The translations under genes and the position numbers were made by a program. From the NCBI GenBank assembly GCA_946699065.1, contig CAMPDV010001514.1, forward strand, positions 39,480 to 103,479: a stretch of DNA of 64,000 nt, in the 5' to 3' direction. Below are positions 60,348-64,000 of the stretch, piece by piece; the stretch's first letter is position 1; each line of letters starts with the position of its first letter. The notes under the pieces are model-generated. The model was not told where the DNA came from, did not search any database, and saw nothing but the letters and a program-made list of their open reading frames with translations. This stretch comes from Loxodes magnus. Lineage: Eukaryota; Ciliophora; Karyorelictea; Loxodida; Loxodidae.

Positions 60348-61167
60348 TATTTTACTAAAATGTTTAAAGGTTTACTATTCTTGGATTTTCAACCAGGTTC
60401 CTGCAGATAAGTTTTTTTGCGTTGTTGTATTCCGCAACCTTTTTTATTAGTGGGAGGTTACCACTTTGTATTTTCAATATAGCGCACTGGAAGCTTTTAC
60501 TTGTAGATACCATTTTCCGTTTTCCAAAGATGATTTAGTTTGCGCAAGTTCTATGTTATTCTCTTTCAATTAATTTTTTTAATTTTCAGCAGTTTTGAAG
60601 AAGATGATACCAATTATTGCAATATCAGCATCTTTTTACTATAGGTATAGTTAAACGGCTAGTTTCAAATAATTTTTTTCTATTTTTGTAATCTCTCTTC
60701 GAATTTTGGATTAATAATTTAAGGTTCTGCTTTCTATTCCTTCTAGACTTCAATTTAAGTTTTTCAATTTCCATCATTGAATTTCTTCTTTTATACTATT
60801 GGGATTGTAGCCATAATTGTTCATGGGTCACGAACTTATTTTCTATTAGTTGCATTTTAAGTATATGCATTTCGTTATTATTCTCATTAATATTAGTGGT
60901 TAATTCTCTTATTTGACAACTTTAGTTGAAAATTGTCTCGTCTTGTTGTTTAATTACCCTTTTCAAATCCTCAATCATTTTTTGGATTTCTATTTGAAAC
61001 TCTGTAATATCTTGTTCTGGTTCCACAATGCCTGTCATAATTTAACTTATGATTCTGAACTAGAACTTTCTTGTTTCTTTTCGGTTTTACGTGATTATTT
61101 AACTACGCGTCTCCTAGCCTTCCTAGCAGCCTTTTTTGAGAGTCTAATGCTCTGTTTCATATCTATA
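60348..61167 (-). mobile_element. Gag-like retroposon E5 (duplicate in unit C, frameshifted)
   Basis: Near copy of 38,586-39,406, with the same broken frames, knuckle and 3' stem-loop. The TTGCG...CGCAA stem is kept although the loop has changed. Confidence 0.6.
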
Positions 61168-61734
61168 TTTTTATATTTATAAATTGAGAATTTTTACTTA
61201 TAATTTTCAATAAGAACTCAGTATACACCATACAAGCGTTCATTATAGCATTATTTTTTATATGGCAAATAATTTGATGAATTAGGCCATATTTTAGATA
61301 GTCATTATTATGAAGATTTCTATTAAGGATTTGAAAATCAAATATTTTTTGAAAAAATGCAAGAAGAATTTAATTTTGAATGATCAAAGTTATTTAAATT
61401 ATCATTCCTCAAAAACTAAAATTCCTAAAATAGTCATATTCGTCAATTCATTCTATTCCAAGTTATAAAAATTCTTAGATCATTATTTTAGTTGTAGATT
61501 GAAATTTAAATGAATCAGTTAACTCAAGAATATTGAAAAAAGTTGGTCAAAGAGAAATTAAACAAAGAAGATCTGAGAAAGTGAAAAAAGAGCTTGATTG
61601 GCAATTATTAAATTTAAATATTAGTATTTTGTAATAATTATAGTCTAAGCTATAATTAGTACATAATATCCTAATATTTAAATGTTTATACTTATTTATA
61701 AAATAAGCTTTCAACATTATCTAAAACTATTAAA

Positions 61735-62172
61735 AACTTTAAAGTAAGTCTGTTTCCAAAAATATAACATTAGAGCAAATTAACTCACGAGAAATTTAAC
61801 TTTAAAGCAAATAACAGTTTCAATTTAAATAAGTAAATTTATCTATTTTATAGCTGCTATAGAAACAATAGCAACATTTTTAATAATAGATATAAAGTTC
61901 CTAAAAATAGAATCAAACATCAGTTACACAATTTCAATCTATGTAAAGCCAAATTGATAAAGAGTAAGATGATCCTTTCAATATTATATTTCTCTCAGAC
62001 TCAGATATTAAAAACTAGGTAATAGAATAAAAACTTGAAGGAACTTACTAGTAAATCTAAGATATCAAAAAATAAAAAAAGAACAGAAATCCATTAATTT
62101 AATAGACTTAAAATAAACTTTATTTAAGTATAAATGTATAAGACAGTTGACGAGTTTATTGTGATAAAAATG
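61735..62172 (+). pseudogene. Decayed 3' part of the RING/B-box gene (unit C)
   Basis: Near copy of 39,955-40,432. The 15-nt intron (GTATAAATG...ATAAG) and QLTSLL-TGA ending are still readable. Confidence 0.55.
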
Positions 62173-62456
62173 TTTATTGATTAAAGATGAAACTAATAAT
62201 TAAAATTAAATTTAAACTCTTTATTTTATATAAATTGATTATACCTTTTCTAAATGATAAACTGAAAGGCTTAAACATGTACTATTTATAATAGTTTTTT
62301 TGGAGAAAAATATCCTAAAAATTTAATTAATAGAATTAAATGAAAAAATTAGAAATTTGCTATAAACTTTCGGGGAAGATTCAACAAGAGAATAGGTAAT
62401 AAAAAAAGGAAATTAATAGTAAATCCGAAACGTAACAGATAAAAACGCTACTAAAT

Positions 62457-62640
62457 TTTATTGGATCTTATTCAAAAGATTGGAGCTTTTGATTCAAAAC
62501 TCAAGAATAATTTTTAATAAACAGATTCCCCATTTAGAGAAGCTGACATAATTTATTGGACGAATAGAATAACAACAAGAAGTATGAGACATTTTTTTAA
62601 ATATTAATATTGAAAGAACTGAGTGTAAACAAGGTCGCGC
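62457..62640 (+). pseudogene. Remnant of the 174-aa ORF after a 0.66-kb deletion
   Basis: AACGCTACTAAA (40,684-40,696 in unit B) is joined directly to the last third of the ORF (IQKIGAFDSKLKNNF onward). Unit A retains part of the missing segment, so this is a deletion here and not an insertion in B. Confidence 0.6.
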
Positions 62641-64000
62641 TCTGTAATCATATTTATTTATTACAATCTATCTTGAAAATCTCAAAGTATTAATTACATC
62701 TAATTAATTAGTGAAATCTTCTCATACCTAAGTTACACATTATAAAAATGTTTTACCATTTATATTTTTCTGTCTTATCTATTCTGCTATTTTATATTTA
62801 TCAAACAACGAAAGCAAAATTAGATTAAAATCAATTAATATTCAATTAAACAATTAAGTTTCATATCTCATTTAAAAGAAGAGTAAATGATACAATTTAG
62901 CTAAAGGTTTATATATAAAAAAGGATTTTTTTATATATCCTAATTGTATACTTTCCATTTATCAAAATAGAAATAAGCTAAAACACTATTTTGCTTTATT
63001 TAATAAAATAAATATAAGAACTAAGTATAAAAAAATTAATAGAAGAGTTTATTAAATTGAGAAAACTTCTTAGTTAGGCTTATTTCAAGAAAGTATTATA
63101 TATTTAAAGTATTAAAATTATATCTAACTGCTATTTTTTATTCTTTTGAAATGATAAATCATCAAGCTAAATTAATATTTTAAATCCATCATTATATATA
63201 TTTTAAATAATAAAATGATAAAAGAAATCAAACTTGAAAATACATATTTTGTGAAATATCAAATATTTATCTACTAAATTAGATAAAAAATTAGATAAAA
63301 GGTGAAAGCAAACATAATTATTTTTGTCTCTAATTCTAAAAATAAAGTTTTAAATTAAATATAGAAAGAGTTTATTTATAAATAGGATGTAACTTATCTG
63401 ATAATAAGAAAAATAAACTTTTCATTTATCTTTTTCATTTTAATCTAATCTAAAGTCAAAAGAAAAATTAAGTCTAATGAAATTTTATTTAATTAGGCTA
63501 TTTTTCTGACATTTCTGATTTTTGCTAAATGTAGGATTTTAAAATTTCTAAGTGAGAATTAAATCCTTTCCCTTTTTTGATTCAAACAGAAAATTTTGCT
63601 ATTAGCCTTGAAATATTCCAAGTATTAAAGAAATTAAATTTTAACATAAAGTTAAATTTAAATTTTTCTTAATTCTTTTGATCCAAATTATGCTTCAAAT
63701 AGATCATAGAGGAATTAAATGTTTTAACTTCAAAATTTATCTCATTGATTCAATTTGAATCTCTTGGAGTTTATCATTTATAATTATATCGCTTAACTAA
63801 ATTATAATTGATTTAAAAAATTTATTTTTAAATCATACAAAATTGAATAAAGATAAATATCAACAACTATCTTTAAAATTGCCTAGATAAATTAAATTAG
63901 GCTTGATATGAATTTACTTATGCAATCAAAAGTTTATAACTTTATTTTTTATTTCAAATTTCACTAGAAGGTAAATAATTATGTTTCTAAAATATTTTTT
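62641..64000. other. AT-rich spacer, start of fourth repeat unit (D)
   Basis: Near copy of 41,530-42,522 and 43,483-43,870, but without E6 (empty site at about 63,598-63,625). No gene before the window ends; a fourth kinase would be expected beyond the right edge. Confidence 0.6.

Larger units (their letters stand above)
41611..62709. repeat. Segmental repeat unit C (about 21.1 kb)
   Basis: Same gene order as units A and B. Carries E6 and E7 in its left part and the duplicated E2-E5, SINE-1 and SINE-2 in its right part. From about 50.68 kb it matches unit B from about 28.93 kb at an offset of about 21,756-21,759 bp. Confidence 0.85.

Noticed and set aside
1..64000. Bacterial or organellar DNA, CRISPR array, phage
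   Set aside because: Spliceosomal introns, eukaryotic kinase and RING/B-box proteins, and a nuclear-type tRNA with pol III signals; no regular spacer-repeat array.
1..64000. Insertions E1-E7 as internal eliminated sequences bounded by TA
   Set aside because: Borders are 13-20 bp duplications with simple 3' tails, not short TA-bounded ends; whether this is germline or somatic DNA cannot be told.
1..64000. Telomere repeats or chromosome end
   Set aside because: No CCCCAA/CCCTAA-type arrays at either edge or inside.

Overview
The window reads as nuclear DNA of a ciliate, most likely a karyorelict such as Loxodes or a close relative. It is very AT-rich, and every convincing gene has TAA and TAG codons inside the frame where glutamine fits. 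TGA occurs both inside genes, where tryptophan is conserved (kinase VDI-W-AVG, CX2CX4HX4C zinc knuckles), and once more as the only possible stop at the 3' end. That is the ambiguous karyorelict code (NCBI table 27). Spliceosomal introns are tiny: 15, 15, 16 and 20 nt are supported by frame. Standard-code ORF calling breaks almost every gene here.

Layout. Bases 1-1213 hold the 3' part of a TauE/SafE-type membrane transporter gene, and 2600-4556 hold a RING/B-box gene with an internal triplication. From about 4.68 kb the window is a head-to-tail array of large segmental repeats (about 17.3, 19.7 and 21.1 kb, with a fourth starting near 62.7 kb). Each complete unit carries, in order: an AT-rich spacer, a minus-strand MAST/IREH1-like AGC kinase gene of about 960 codons, a spacer, a plus-strand gene for an unrecognised 215-aa protein, a retroposon-rich spacer, a minus-strand tRNA-Glu(UUC) gene, and another spacer. 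The last tandem duplication is recent: about 28.93-50.68 kb is repeated from about 50.68 kb to beyond the right end, nearly base for base.

Mobile DNA. The spacers contain a family of 0.8-1.0 kb single-ORF retroposons, seven loci with four of them present twice through the duplication. The ORF encodes a Gag/ORF1-like protein: coiled coil, an MEIE-like motif in some members, a CCHC zinc knuckle, then a G-x-IY-x-K motif. Most copies are flanked by 13-20 bp target-site duplications and end in short A/T repeats. Four members share a 3'-terminal stem-loop whose loop carries the probable TGA stop codon. No reverse transcriptase or endonuclease is visible, so they look like non-autonomous elements that carry their own Gag-like gene. 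Two kinds of GC-richer, 318-330 bp SINE-like insertions with 15-17 bp duplications are also present.

Genes working together: nothing links the kinase, the 215-aa protein and the tRNA by pathway. They are amplified together as one repeat unit, and the reading frames of kinase and 215-aa protein stay open in all three copies, including a 12-nt in-frame deletion in the third kinase, which suggests they are maintained. Percent identities and boundaries were judged by eye.
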